Source of the DNA: Hirudo medicinalis
Lineage: Eukaryota; Annelida; Clitellata; Hirudinida; Hirudinidae
Direction of reading: 5' to 3'
Assembly: GCA_011800805.1 (NCBI GenBank)
Contig: MPNW01000073.1
Coordinates: forward strand, 62,001 to 126,000
DNA length: 64,000 nucleotides
The position numbers and the translations under genes are program-made. The notes under the pieces were generated by a model. That model had not been told where the DNA came from. It saw only the letters and a program-made list of their open reading frames with translations, and made no database searches. This document shows, piece after piece, positions 33,247-45,020 of this stretch (within the stretch, counting starts at the first letter, position 1; each line of letters opens with the position of its first letter).

Positions 33247-34735
33247 TTGAAAGTTCAAATACCGTTGCAACACTTAAACACGGCTGACAAGATCATTGTA
33301 GACCGTAGGAAATACCATCTCAACAGCGATGTTGCGCACTCAGTACACCAGACGCACGATCGTTTGTCGCAACAGCCTGGTGACTTCGTCTTCGACCGAG
33401 AAATACTGAAGCTCCACGCCCAATCCATCGTTACTAACTCGGCCACCATGCCATTGCTAGTCGTGACCTTTGCCGCAGTAGGTGTTACGCTTGGCGCCGA
33501 TGGCAACCTGCTGATGTGGATGCTGATCGGCGTCATGTTATATGTCGGTCTGGCGATCCCAGCGCGCCGAGTGGACCAGGTAATTTACGTCAATGTTACG
33601 TCTGCATCAGGGCGGCGGCATTTCCTCTTCAGTCATTTTGTCACTGGCCTCGCCTAGGCCTATCTCGCTGCGATGACTTGCGAGGCGTATGACCTGAGGC
33701 AACTGACAGTTGTCAAGGGAGCGTTCCTGCTCGATGCCATGGCTATGAACCTCGATCGTTGCCTCGTCGCTACGTGGCGTCTGCTGGTGATGTTCGCCCC
33801 CCCCTGTGGCTATTATCTACTCGTTCTTTATCGTGAAGCTGATTGAACCCACCAGCGTCATCATGTTGTCACTTCTAGTACTTGCCATGCCCTTCTTCTC
33901 CTACGTCGTCATAGTCATGAACCGCTCGACGTTGATGTTGATGTCGTTCCGTTCGAAGATGGATGCTATCCTAACTGAGCTCAAGACCGCCAAGTCAATA
34001 TCGAATGAAGCGCGACGCCGTGCCGAAGACGCTAATCTCGCCAAATCGTGTTTCCTAGCCACGATAAGCCATGAACTACGCACGCTGCCGAATGCTATCA
34101 TTGGTTTCTCCGAAGTCATAGCCGGCGAGGTGCTGGGGCCCATCAACAACCAGACCTACCGCGAGTATGTCCGTAACATCCATGATTCTGGTCAGCATTT
34201 GCTCGACATAATCAACGAAATCCTCGACCTTTCTCGCATTGAGGCCGGTCGCTATCAGCTCAACGAAGAGCCTAAGATATTATATTATCGATTGTCGAGA
34301 ACTGCTGCCACATGATGGAGTTGAAGGCGTGCAACAAGAACCTGCACATCATCCAGGACTTTGAGCCGTCATTGCCGAGATTGCTAGGCGATGAGCGTGC
34401 TATCCGCTAGATCACGCTTAACCTTTTATCGAACGCTATCAAGTTTTCGCCGACCGGAGGCGAGATCTGCGTGCGCGTCGGCTGGACCGGCGGCGGTGGC
34501 CGGTATATTTCAGTCAGGGATCAATGTCCGAGTATCCCGCCTGAGGAAATTCCTGTCAACCTGTCTACTTTTGACCAGGGAGCTATCGCCATTAAGAGTT
34601 TCGAATATGGAACCGGACTCGGCCTGCCGATCATGCAGGGTCTGCTTGCCTTGCATGGCGGCGAGTTCGAGTTTCATTCGAAGTTACATGAGGGCACTGA
34701 GGCTATCGCCATCCCCCCCCCTTCATGTGTGGTCG
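33247..34735 (+). pseudogene. Remnant of PleC/PdhS-type membrane sensor histidine kinase
   Basis: A membrane sensor part (33247-33805) leads to VMNRSTLMLMSFRSKMDAIL, the H-box SHELRTLPNAIIGFSEV, VLGPINNQTYREYV, LLDIINEILDLSRIEAGRYQ, the N-box LNLLSNAIKFSPTGGEI and a G-box GTGLGLPIMQGLL. Lesions: TAG for Trp at 33655-33657, a frame break at a C8 run (33797-33804), a break near 34275, TAG for Gln at 34408-34410, and a C9 run (34713-34721) near the end. The usual TPLNA after the phosphorylated His reads TLPNA. Kinases of this type can regulate division and polarity in Rhizobiales, but which paralogue this is cannot be told. Confidence 0.8.
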
Positions 34736-34829
34736 AGTGCCTGTCTGTTATCCAGCTGCGCAGCGTGGCCGATAGATGTTAGAGTTTCTTGATCCAGGAC
34801 AGGCTTAGACAACAACAGCTACCGCCCTA

Positions 34830-35804
34830 CGGTCCGAGCTGATCTAGGCAGACGTCTTGATTAGGCAGGTTGCCACGATATCCAACCTTTTCACTATGAT
34901 CGATGCCGAGGTCGAGCAATGTGGCCGCACACCAAGCTTGGCTAGCAGGCATGCATGGTCTGAGTCCAGTCGAGACATGCAATAACACATGCAGTGATCT
35001 AATGTGCTTAGATGCTAAGCATAAAGTACGGCCACCGCCGTGGTGGTAAAACTCTCAATGAGTATCTGGATCTTCTGCATGAGAACAGCAGTAATTGTAC
35101 TGACAATGACGGCGAACTCGCGGTTACAACTCGGTGCAACACCTAGAACTGATCTCTGAACCGCTCGCCATTCAACGTCAGCACCTTGTTGATGATCCTA
35201 GTCTTACGCGCCAATGTCACCTCATCGGTGTCGGAGCCAGGACTCGCCCAGTCTGCACCCTTGCCTCCAAACAAGGCGGCCGAGAGTAATGCCGCAACGG
35301 TCATGTTGGCAACACCCAGATAGCCGTTATAGAACAAGTCGAAAAAACAAGTTTAAGCCATCGGCGATAGCCTCATGCTACAGTATGCTATAGTCCATAA
35401 TAGCAGCGTGAGAATAGCAGCGTGAGGTCGCATACTTTCAGGCCGAGGTTGTTGGCGATGAAAACCTGGTTAATCGCTGCACCACCAGCGGTGCAGAGCT
35501 AGGCGCACTGCGCCGTCGCCTCCACAGGAGGCAGGCGAAGATCCATGGACGGCAAGAATCGTAATTGCCAGCGAAGATCGCCACTCATCAGCTTCTGCAC
35601 CGAGAGCGGCATGCGCCAGATCAAGTGTGCCAGCCAAGCGGCGAATATCTTCCATGCGACTGAGCGAACCCCTCGGCTTATCGGCCTGAGAGAACAGCGA
35701 TCATACCTTGCATGCTAAGCCATATCTCCGTCAGGCGTATGCGCAAAGTGGCTACGGAAATCGTCAAAGAGAGAGGCCCACTCATGGGATCGGTGTCTGC
35801 CATT
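34830..35804 (-). pseudogene. cobT: Remnant of CobT (nicotinate-nucleotide:dimethylbenzimidazole phosphoribosyltransferase)
   Basis: Minus-strand fragments in order: MADTDPMSGP, LFDDFRSHFA, SRMEDIRRLAG, GAAINQVFIANNLGLKV, YNGYLGVANMTVAALLSAAL, FGGKGADWASPGSDTDEVTL, ARKTRIINKVLTLNG, IQILIESFTTTAVAVLYA and LLAKLGVRPH. This is CobT from end to end; the enzyme makes alpha-ribazole phosphate for the lower ligand of cobalamin. An 11-12 bp doubling (35395-35425) and several stops break it. The C-terminus of CobQ is intact at the right edge, so the pathway is at least partly eroded. Confidence 0.8.
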
Positions 35805-36838
35805 CATAAATCAATGCATACAGCATCTATGTGGCGCGCACAGTATGTGTATTGCATAACTTACAATAGGAAGATTTCGTGATCGTCATTGAGACAACTT
35901 GCATTCTAGTTTGCTAGATTGATGACTTTGCTAGATCGATGGCATGATCAGTTACTATCACTATTGCGGGCGCACCCGTAACAAGGTCAGCGCCTGTTCA
36001 AAGATGACGCCGGAAAAACGCTGCGAGATGATAGCAATCATATCCGTACGTCTTGAAACGGTCAAGCACTGTCCATACCGCGAAACACCACGTGTCCGCA
36101 CGGTGTACGAAAGTGGCATTGCCTGAGGATAATCAGCCGACACAGTGAGTCTGCTCCACTGGATTGTCATCGCGACATTCGGCGACTGTCGGCTGTTACT
36201 GCTGCTCAATGAGCCAGTCAGGCCAGGCCTTAAGTTTCTACAACGATAGTTTTGTAACCTGAATTACCGCGATACGCTGGTGCCAGCGCTCAACGCTGAC
36301 ATCCCCCAGCTACCGCACCCAATGAGGCAAGAGTCCGCTCAGCATCACGCTTTGACTGGATCAGTCTTAATCCGAAGTCGCTGGTTATTACTACTAAGAG
36401 TCGCAGTATATTGGCAACTGTGTCACCGCATACTTCATCCCGAGGCAACCATATGTAAGACTTCAACTGTGCTAACACCGCGTCACGATAACGCCTGACA
36501 AGCTGTTCATAGGACATTTCGGCGCCTATCCATTGCTCAACGGCGGACCATTGACGCCACGGTTGGCACCGGCATCACTGCCGTCTTGACCAAGGCTGAT
36601 GCCATCAAGGCCGACTTAGATCCTTACTAACTGATATTCTCTAATTCTGATCTTGATCTCGATCGCCACATGGCGTAGCATACGCTGCGATACACAATCG
36701 CATGTACGTTCCAACTTGGTACTATATAGCACAGAATCCACTGTTGCTAACGCCAGCCGATTGCCGCTTCAGAGTTTACTCTATTTCAACCTCACTGGCT
36801 CGCTGCCGAGCTTCGATGTCTATCACGACCGGATGACT
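35805..36838. other. Decayed DNA between cobT and dusA
   Basis: Rhizobial cobT usually has cobS upstream on the other strand, but I could not read it here. A plus-strand piece at 35990-36125 (MTPEKRCEMIAIISVRLETV) looks once-coding and remains unassigned. Confidence 0.45.
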
Positions 36839-37858
36839 CTAAGAGAGACAAGCCGCTTTGCTGACGCGAGTCAAGTCCACCGCCTCAAAAGCATTGTGCA
36901 GAATCTCAGCACTCGCTCCCAGTCTATGTGCATCGGTTGACAGAATCTGGCGATATCGGCGTGCTCCCGACAGGCCATGGAACAGCCCGATCATGTGGCG
37001 TGTGACGTGATCGAGACGACCGTCCGCAGCAATATGCCGATCGGCATAGTCCACCATTGCCTCGATCAGGGCGATGCAATCGATATCTTCTACCTCCTTT
37101 CCGCGTAGTAGCGCATCGACACCGCCCAGCACACTAGGCTTGTTATAAGCGGTGCGCCCAAGCATCACACCATCGACTTTGTCAAGATGATTACGGCTTT
37201 CGTCTAGCGTATGAATGCCACCGTTGATACCGATGAATTTGTCTTGGTAGCGCGTCTTGAGGCGGTAGACCAGATCATAGTCGAGTGGCGGGATCTCGCG
37301 GTTTTCCTTGGGGCTAAGCCCCTTGAGCCAAGCCTTTCGAGAATGTACCCACAACGCGTCGATACCGACAGTAAAAACCGTGTCTGCAATGGTATCTAGC
37401 GCCGTCTCCGGGTCCTGGTAGTCGACGCCGATGCGGCACTTCACCGTAACGGGAACATTCACAACGGCTTTCATCGCCGAAACACATTCAGCGACCAGCT
37501 CTGGCGTCTTCATCAGGCAGGCGCCGAACGTGCTGGACTGCACTCGATCTGACGGGCATCCAACATTGAGGTTGATTTCGTCATAACCGAAACCCTCGCC
37601 GATGCGCGCGGCCTCCGCCAACTTGGTCGGATCAGAACCGCCAAGCTGAAGCGCGATTGGATGTTCGGCAGCATCGAAGCTAAGCAGACGCTCGCGCGGA
37701 CCATGGATCACCGCATCGGCCACTACCATCTCGGTATAAAGTAACGAATCGCTCGAAATCTGCCGGTGAAAATAGCGACACTGGCGATCAGTCCAGCCCA
37801 TCATGGGTGCGACGGCAACGATTTTAGTGTTGTTAGCATATTTTAGTGTAGTCGGCAT
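36839..37858 (-). CDS. dusA: tRNA-dihydrouridine synthase DusA
   Basis: The 339-residue FMN enzyme reduces uridines in the tRNA D-loop. Seen are VAPMMGWTDRQCRYFHR at the N-terminus, YTEMV, the catalytic Cys in NLNVGCPSDRVQ, VKCRIGVD, FIGINGGIHT, the FMN phosphate-binding VDGVMLGRTAYNKP, and the helical domain HMIGLFHGLSGARRYRQIL. Length and start fit DusA. It is an isolated intact gene with decayed DNA on both sides, a sign of continued selection on tRNA modification. Confidence 0.95.
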   Translation of the reverse strand: MPTTLKYANNTKIVAVAPMMGWTDRQCRYFHRQISSDSLLYTEMVVADAVIHGPRERLLSFDAAEHPIALQLGGSDPTKLAEAARIGEGFGYDEINLNVGCPSDRVQSSTFGACLMKTPELVAECVSAMKAVVNVPVTVKCRIGVDYQDPETALDTIADTVFTVGIDALWVHSRKAWLKGLSPKENREIPPLDYDLVYRLKTRYQDKFIGINGGIHTLDESRNHLDKVDGVMLGRTAYNKPSVLGGVDALLRGKEVEDIDCIALIEAMVDYADRHIAADGRLDHVTRHMIGLFHGLSGARRYRQILSTDAHRLGASAEILHNAFEAVDLTRVSKAACLS

Positions 37859-39714
37859 ATGGTTTGGTCATGTCTTTTCGAATATGAATGGGAAGGCTTA
37901 GCCTCCAGATAAAGCCTTTGCCTATCACAACAAGGCTCTGAAGACCAAATTCGTCTGACATGAGTGCTGCCCCCCCTCAACAGACCCTGTTCTCGCGCAG
38001 CCAGGACTTCAGCTATGTGCCTATATAGAGCATTCCGGCTGCAAAGAACAATGTCATGGCAATCGCTACCGACACGCCGAACTGGTTGAATCAGAGCCGA
38101 CCGTAGCCGAGTGCAATATCGATTCACGCCATGATCTTACCTCAGCGCGAAATAGCGCCTTCCTCGTACCAAGCTTACAAATGTGGATACAAAGCATGAT
38201 TTACGAGCAACTATGCCTCGAAGCACGACAACGAACAGCTCAAACACCTGGCTATCAGAATGATAAAAATCTTTGTCGGCACAACCAGCAAGAAAGCGCT
38301 CGATGATGCCGAGCGCCAGCATCAGGAATCAGAGCGCGAGATGAATGTCACGCTTCGCATTCGATATTACCGTACTGGTGCCTTACACAAACTGTTTTAC
38401 GGGGGTTGCCGTCGGTCTAGGCGCTAGGGTCAGCGCCTGGCGATGATCTGATCATCAACATCTTTTGATGTCGCATGAGCCACATAAAACCATGGAGATA
38501 TAGAGTTTTTTGCGAATGAAGTTGAAGCAGGTAAGTCGTGCCTGACTCACCGCCGACACACAGGCCGTAGATGGAGACCTGGCCGATGAAGACACTTTTG
38601 CATCGAGCGCGATCGCCTTGATGACGTCATACCTCGATCTGATATTCCGTCCATCAGCACTTCAATCAAGTCTCCAACGCGTGCGACGATTCTTGAGCAG
38701 CGCTGAAATTGATAACACCGCGTCGTCACGGCTGGCGGCCTCCGTGGTTCGAAATAATCAACGTCGGCATCACCAGTCACCGCCTTCTCGGCGCTACCGG
38801 GATAGAGAATTCTCTTCCATTATCAACTGGCTATCCTACTGATCCTTGATCCTTTTGATGTCGTTTCAGCCTGAGCGCGAGATCGAACTGCCCTCCTCTC
38901 TGCCGTCGATAACGACAGCGAGCGCAGATCGATGACGCCATTGGCGTGGCTGACGAGATTGCGGAAGTATGCCTGTTGGTGCGCAGCATGTTCATGCACC
39001 AGCGCAGCTTTATCGCTAGGTTAACGATGTTATCGTCGCCATGCGCGGTAGCGTCGAACAGGTTATTTACGATGTCATTATGCCGTTGTCCGAGCAGCTA
39101 CAGATCAAGCATCAGCACTAGCGCCGAACAGTTGAACGCCTTAGCGTGGCTGATCATGTTATAGATGAGTTTGCAGTCGTTATTCGCATAAAGCTAGAAT
39201 CAGAACGTCTTCAACGTATTCTCGACGATGTCCTCGATCTAACAGTTGCTTATAGTTAACAGAGTGCATTAAGTACCAAACCTCTCGGCCGCGTGCGTCG
39301 CGTGGATCTCGCCGTCGACAATGCTGCATGTTCGTCAAATCCGTCAGTGTGATCGCCACTGGCATCGATGCCTTTCCCGGCCATTGTCGTCTTAAACGTT
39401 CAGTTGCGCATATCGACGGCGATGCGCTTGCACAGTTTGATCGGCACGAAGTAGCTCTCGTTCTCGAGATAGTGTTTTTCAGTTCAGGAGTCACAATCGC
39501 AATAGTGCGTAGAACATGTGCAGCACGCTGCGCTTAGCGATTGCACGTAGATCGGCAATCGAGGTTATCGGGTATGCCACTCCGCTATACACACCGTCTT
39601 GAGACTGTGATGAAGCCGTAGTCAGCATTGAAACAGCTTTGACGATCGATACCAATGGCTATCCGACAAGATGTTTATCGTGAAACTGCAGACTTTGATC
39701 GAAAACCTTAGTGC
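37859..39714. other. Decayed DNA upstream of dusA
   Basis: No intact gene. Minus-strand pieces at 38322-38137 (LALGIIERFLAGCADKDFYH) and plus-strand pieces at 38946-39164 suggest former genes but no family was recognised. One C7 run lies at 37970-37976. Confidence 0.5.
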
Positions 39715-39990
39715 TGGAGAATGTTAACTATATTGTCGAACGGATCTCGCACAAATAGAAGTGTCCCAAGCTTCAAGGTTCATCGGCGATGTCGTAGACG
39801 ATCTCGCTGCCGGTCGCCATGGCGCGGTGATAGACATCGTCGACATCATAGATATGGATCGACGGCGTGGGCAGTGGGCACCAGCGTATCGAAGCCGCCA
39901 TCATCGGAGCCGCCATTACTGGTAACGCTTAGCTACAGCACCATTTTGTAGTCGAAGCCTCAGGTCAAGATGCAGTCGTGGTCTATGAGG
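39715..39990 (-). pseudogene. Remnant of VOC/glyoxalase-fold protein
   Basis: Across frames the minus strand gives YDVDDVYHRAMATGSEIVYD, then IADEPWSLGHFYL, then CDPFDNIVNIL, the C-terminal half-motif of VOC-fold proteins (a ...AGA..., then DPFGN...). The N-terminal half is not readable. Short match, so moderate confidence. Confidence 0.5.
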
Positions 39991-40249
39991 ACGTCTAACC
40001 AGAGCAAGTACCATAGAAAGCCCAAGCCACAATCGTGTCTATTGCGTGAAGATTGGCGACGATACAACGAACGGCTATGTGCTTTCCTTCCGACATAAAA
40101 GAGCCACGCTAGTCCATTAGTAGTATAATTAATCCAAAATCTCAAGCGTTTGCAGCAAGTCACTGCACGCTTGGCCATCATCACAACGAAGGTGAGCACC
40201 TCGAACTTTTTTTTGGCTAGCATGGCCTCAATCTCCTTGGAGCGGAACA

Positions 40250-41967
40250 CGCCATCGTTGCTGGCCCTGGTTACAATAACTTACACGCATTACTTGCCCT
40301 TGGCCACGAACACACCCGTCATGACGCAGCGTAAGGCATGGTTTAAGAACTTGACTAGCAGAGCTTAGCTGGCATCGTGAAGCCGATCACGGTCACCACC
40401 TAGTTGTCATTCAAGTGCGATCTCGAACAGTCCCTTGAAGAATTTGTCCGCAGTTATCCAGAGCTTGTGGGTGACAGTATTAGCACTAAGTGCAAGCACT
40501 ACATAAGGATAATTGTCTGTCTGGTCATTGTTGGTGACCGATTCGTCGATCGGTGCCGCGATGGCGAACTGTCGGCTCGTCGATGTAGCTCGTCAACGCA
40601 CACAGCTCCGAACAGACTATTCTTGAGCTCCTCATCATTGTAGTGGCATCGCAATGCGTCGTCGCAGCGCTAATAGTCATGCCCTTACTCGATAGCTTGA
40701 CGCCCTTGAGGTCTGGGATTATGAGTGAGATCGACAACATCGGAATGGCATGATAATCTCCATCGTCAGTTCGAACGGATAGGCTGCCTCTAGACATCAG
40801 ACTACACGATATGTGTCGACAGGCGCTGTGTTTAATGTAGGCCGTCCGGACATTGGTGTGAAGCATTTAATGCTTGTATTGATTAAGATCATAGCGTGTG
40901 TGAAATTAGGTCAGTACGCTGTATGGAGAATAGTGATATGTAGACGTCAAGGTAAGCGATCGAATCTACCTTGAGCCAGATGATCGGATTGTTCTTGTCG
41001 AAGGTTATCTCGACCTAAGAGAAGCGGTCGTGACCATGTACATCAGTGAGGAAATTATCGGTGCGGTCGGTTATCAACTTGATCTGCACACCAGCGTACT
41101 TGTGATCTCACAGATCAGAAGATCTTATCTGAGTAGAAGTAGATCTTCGAATCGAAGATGTCGCCGATATTGAGTGTAATAGTGCGCAGCTTGTTCTCAA
41201 GCACAGCGTTTGTAGCAGGCGCCCACCATCATGCAGGCTCTATACGGATTATCTGATGTAGTTAGGCGTATGTTAAGGGTTCTCGGCCTTGTCGTGTGTG
41301 ATTAAACTCCACGTGTGACTTCACAGAGTTGGGAATCAGATGGTCGTTGGGATAGTGACCTTGGTCACATGCGTGGCTGCCTTGGTTGCAGCGTCGGTTA
41401 CCTTGCCGTCGCCGACTCCCAGTCGTAGATCAGATTGCCTTCGACTTCGGGATGCAGTTGCGGCGCGCTATTCTTCGCAGTTGCGGCGCGCTATTCTTCA
41501 GTGTTTTCATGGCGTCGATGACGGTCAACGGTCCTTGTAGGTGATCTCGGCCGCCTAGGCAGCGTCACGCGCCTGAACCTTGATTTAGTTGACAACGATT
41601 GCCATCGCATTAGCCAACATAGCTAACACGGTTGACCTACAGCGGCGACCAGTGCTTAATCTTCATTAGCGAAACATCCTTGGAATGGATAATGCAGCTG
41701 TAGAGGAGGTTACCGATGCCGTTGGCCTTGAGTTGTGCCTGCCAACACCGCAATGACGTCTAGTTGTTATCGACCACCTTGACGTCGATCTTCTTGAAAT
41801 TGGCGTTGGCATGTGGGTTGCGCACGAATGCTGCGTGTTTCATTCCGGGTATGCTCATATCGTTGACATAGCGGTGACAGCTGATGACGTAACTCTTGTC
41901 TTCCTTGCGCGCCACGCGTGCTCCAATGCCTTCCATTCCTATTTCAATGCCTCTTGAACCATCAAAG
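40250..41967 (-). pseudogene. Remnant of CO/xanthine dehydrogenase-type molybdoenzyme large subunit (CoxL-like)
   Basis: Fragments in order: GIGARVARKEDKSYV, YVNDMSIPGMKHAAFVRNPH, ANANFKKIDV, LKANGIGNLL, VNRVSYVG, ITLNIGDIFDSKIYFYSDK (expected VAPDVGGGFGSKIF) and LNTAPVDTYR. This is the N-terminal two thirds of a molybdenum-cofactor large subunit; the C-terminal part is too eroded to read. A 23-bp tandem duplication (41454-41499) and GTGAATA repeats (41967-41990) lie in it. The coxS-like remnant lies directly upstream. The ancestor could oxidise CO or a related substrate; the exact substrate is not determined. Confidence 0.75.
41454..41499. repeat. Perfect 23-bp tandem duplication in the coxL-like remnant
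   Basis: A 23-base unit beginning GCAGTTGCGGCGCGC occurs at 41454-41476 and again at 41477-41499. As 23 is not a multiple of three, it shifts the reading frame. Confidence 0.95.
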
Positions 41968-41999
41968 TGAATAGTGAATAGTGAATAGTGAACATAAGA

Positions 42000-42345
42000 G
42001 GACAGTATCGGCTTTCATTCGAAGCCTTGGCTATCGTCTTCAATTTAGCTAAGTTCGCCTGAACGATGTTATCGTAGACGGTGTGCGGTTGATAGATATT
42101 GCCTTCCAATTTTGCGTGCACGATCGCTTCATCAAGGTCTTCTGGATGTTGGTGGGTCGTATTGGTTGTCGTTATGATAACACCCGACGTGCATAAGCCA
42201 CACTGCAGGTAATGATGTTTCTTAGGATGTTGTATGAACGGAATGAAAGTCAGCGTTATAGGCGAGAGGCCTTCGTTATGGTTCTAGTCGAGCCAGAGAC
42301 CTGCGTCGTGAACATGAAATCAGAACTAAGTTCTCATACATGAAA
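42000..42345 (-). pseudogene. Remnant of 2Fe-2S small subunit (CoxS-like)
   Basis: The minus strand reads IQHPKKHHYLQCGLCTSGVI then EDLDEAIVHAKLEGNIYQ then VYDNIVQAN. This matches the C-terminal [2Fe-2S] domain of CoxS-like subunits (LQCGYCTPGM...LEGNLCRCTGYxNIVKA). The first cysteine pair survives (CGLC), but CRCTGY has become YQPHTVY, losing two cluster ligands. The N-terminal ferredoxin domain is not readable. Order small-then-large subunit on the minus strand fits the CO dehydrogenase operon; no FAD subunit is seen. Confidence 0.65.
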
Positions 42346-42719
42346 CGTATAAGAAGCGTGCTGACCTCTACGGCGCTGCTGATATTTTATTTATTTACAA
42401 CAAAGTAAACTATATTACGCAACCTCCGACTGCTGCCACTGTTGTCGCTGCTATCGCTGCTATCGCGATTGGCCTAGGCAAAACAAGCATCCGTTAGGTG
42501 AGTAAATCTTACTATCCCCATTGCGTCTGCAAATCACATTTGGGAGGCCAGACATGTATCGAGTGTAGGGTTCAGTGCAAAATTTGTTCTACCGAAGTCT
42601 GAAATGCCGCAAGCAGTTAGGCCATAAGTAATAACAGCCAAGAGATCAGTGCGAGAAACAGCTAGCGCTTTAGTAGCCACAACTTACGCGGTCTGAACTT
42701 ATGTGTAATGACACATTAA

Positions 42720-43390
42720 TCGGAATTCGTCTTCGCTACATCCGCCCCTGCTTCGGTCGCCGTAGCCGGTTTCCGAGTGCTTTCCAGTGCAACGCATTTC
42801 TTGCGTCGGCCGAAACTACACTACCTACGTCCACGAGGTGAGCAAGGATCCAAACTGTGAGTCGGCCTTCTTTTTAGGCGAGCCGGCAGATACCGTGGTC
42901 GACAGCCGTACCACTTCTATTACTGTCACCGATATCAAGCTCGCACCATGGGATCGAGATCATCGACGCTATCGGCCGTGGTAGTTCTAACATCCCCGAG
43001 ACCGAAACGTTCGATTATATCTGGGGTGGGTATAGCATCGGCATCCACTTCACCAGCCGTGACGCAGGATGTCGCTAAAAGCTGAGCTGTTCGTGGTGCT
43101 GATCAAATGGTTGCGACCAGTCAGCTTTTAGAGGTCCGATCGTGCCCGTCACGTAGAGCGGCTATCACCAGAAAAGATGCGTCTGACTAGCGGTCAATAA
43201 CGAGGTTCGGTAGACAGACAGCATAGACAAACATCTGCAGATCTCGGCAGTCAGCGTCATCTGTAGTGATGCACTGGAACTAAAGACAGTCAACTCATCG
43301 ACACCAGCACTAAGGCAGACGCTTGCCAGTGAGCACTAGGCGACAAGATCACGAGTGATGTCAAGTATGTTAGAGAAATTAATCACAATA
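42720..43390 (+). pseudogene. Remnant of fumarylacetoacetate hydrolase-family enzyme
   Basis: Plus-strand fragments in order: CVGRNYTTYVHEVSKDP, SAFFLGEPADTVVDS, IDAIGRGSSNIPETE, YIWGGYSIGIHFTSRD, GPIVPVT, LAVNNEVR and GDKITSDVKYV. These track the FAH-family fold with CVGRNYADHA, FFxKPAD, the glycine-rich xGKGG region and GYxxGxDxTxRD. Multiple frameshifts. It would have cleaved or isomerised a beta-diketo/acylpyruvate compound. Confidence 0.8.
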
Positions 43391-43429
43391 GGAGGGTGCC
43401 GCTAACGCCCACGGGCGGCGCGTTCAGTC

Positions 43430-43933
43430 CGTTGCCTTCTTTCTACTCTCATAGAGTATAATCAAAGTCTCGATGATGAGTGCTGGTTTAGTCAGACCCC
43501 TTCGACTTCGAGGGTATTCTCGGATTTGAGCAGGACAATATCTTGGTTCGCGATCGTACATCGACACCAGCACTGTGCATACTAACACACACGTACCAAG
43601 TTTTACAGTGTAATGAAGCACACCTTGTCAAAGCCTTAGTTGAAGGTCAAGCCTTAGTTGAAGTCAACATGGGTGTTTGCCAGCATCACGCTGCTCTCTT
43701 GGATCAGAGTACCGATCAGCAATAGTGTTAGGAAGCCGTAGGCTTGGTGGTGTAGCGCGGGCTCAGGCGCCGTGCTCTTTCGTGGTCGAAATAGATCCAC
43801 TGGTGGTCGCTGATGCAATCGGCAGAGCCGTCCATGCGCAACTGGTCGACTATAACTAGATTGAAAACGCCTAGTTCGTCACGATCTTTGAGCGCAACTC
43901 CTCAATGCTCTCGATCGGATTATAAAGGCTCAT
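43430..43933 (-). pseudogene. Possible remnant of PPOX-type FMN flavoprotein
   Basis: Starts MSLYNPIESIEELRSKIV; later frames give DGSADCISDHQWIYF-like and RLPNTIADRY, then SSVMLANTHVDF. This loosely follows a pyridoxamine-phosphate-oxidase-fold family (GNNRxDSLRNILxNPHVGLLF). A ~18-bp tandem repeat (43627-43663) lies in it. The match is weak; it could be an unrelated gene. Confidence 0.35.
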
Positions 43934-44229
43934 ATACCACTCCCGGCTGGATGCGACATCTGTGACTATACGGTTGTCACAACGTCAACATCGGAGAGGC
44001 CATTTCTCAGCCTGTCGTTTGATTACGTCTTGCATGCTAGCTAGGACCGCTGATAAACAAACCGGGGATATATAGGCTAGCTATTAATCTTGAGTGTAGT
44101 TTAGTAGATTTAGTAGACGAGATTGATAAAGGCAACTAAATTGCTTGCCGTGAAAATTGATACGGACTGCGACCAATCACTGCTCATCTAAACAAGTAAG
44201 CAGGCAACCCTACGTGTGCGCTGAATGAC

Positions 44230-45020
44230 TGCCATAGTATGAGCGTTAGGTTTCAGCGGAGACGATGGGGTCAGAGGCCGCACGATTTGGCGTGGCTCAA
44301 TCGGCCCTGGTACGAAGATCAGTCGCATACTTCCTTAAGTCGCTTCGGGAGACAGCATCAGCTTCGAACTAACTAAGCGCTTAGTATGTCTCGAGCGGAT
44401 CGATGACGACCAGCAGAAGTCGATGCGACAGCGCCGGCTACAGTGCGGCGAAATTACTGCATGCAAGGTTTCGGAACATTTTGGCCTAACGATGCTCTAT
44501 ACCGAGCAAGTCGGCGGCACGCGCTGTGTCGATATCGAAGAAGTTCTGGTCCTCAAGAAGTTGGATGCTTCGGCAGCAACAACGTTCATGGCAAGCTTAA
44601 CCAGGTACTGGGTAGCAACAATGCCATTCAGACAGCGCTTGCGATCACGGCACATCAAGTTGGTTATAGGGCCACCAAGCAAGATCTTGCGGGCCTCGTA
44701 GTAAACCTCACCTGCCGCCTCCGGCGCAAATAGCCTCGCCTCGTCGACCACAATAAGCACAAAGTACCAGTATAGTCGCAACCGGTATCGAACATGCCAT
44801 TAAGGAAGGCTACATCATCGCACATTAGCTGCTCGACGTCAGGACCTTCGAGATTTGACGCAACGGAGACGCGGTGTTGGCGGATTCGTTCAGCGATGCG
44901 CGTTAGCTACACCTCGGTGCGTTGTGCATAGACCACGATGTGACCGAAGCTAGTCGGCAAGTGTAACGAAATCGTCATAAGGGTTGATAATACACCGCTA
45001 GACTCATGGCGCGCTCTGAT
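44230..45020 (-). pseudogene. Remnant of HerA-type ATP-binding protein (DUF87-like)
   Basis: Minus-strand pieces in order: NPYDDFVTLAD, GHIVVYAQRTEV, RIAERIRQHRVSVASNLEGP, DVEQLMCDDVAFLNGMFD, LIVVDEARLFAPEAAGEVYY, EARKILLGGPITNLMCRDRK, RCLNGIVATQYLVKLAMNVV and AAEASNFL. The Walker B (LIVVDEA) and the CRGRKRG-like arginine region are those of HerA-type ATPases. The Walker A half is not readable. Confidence 0.65.
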
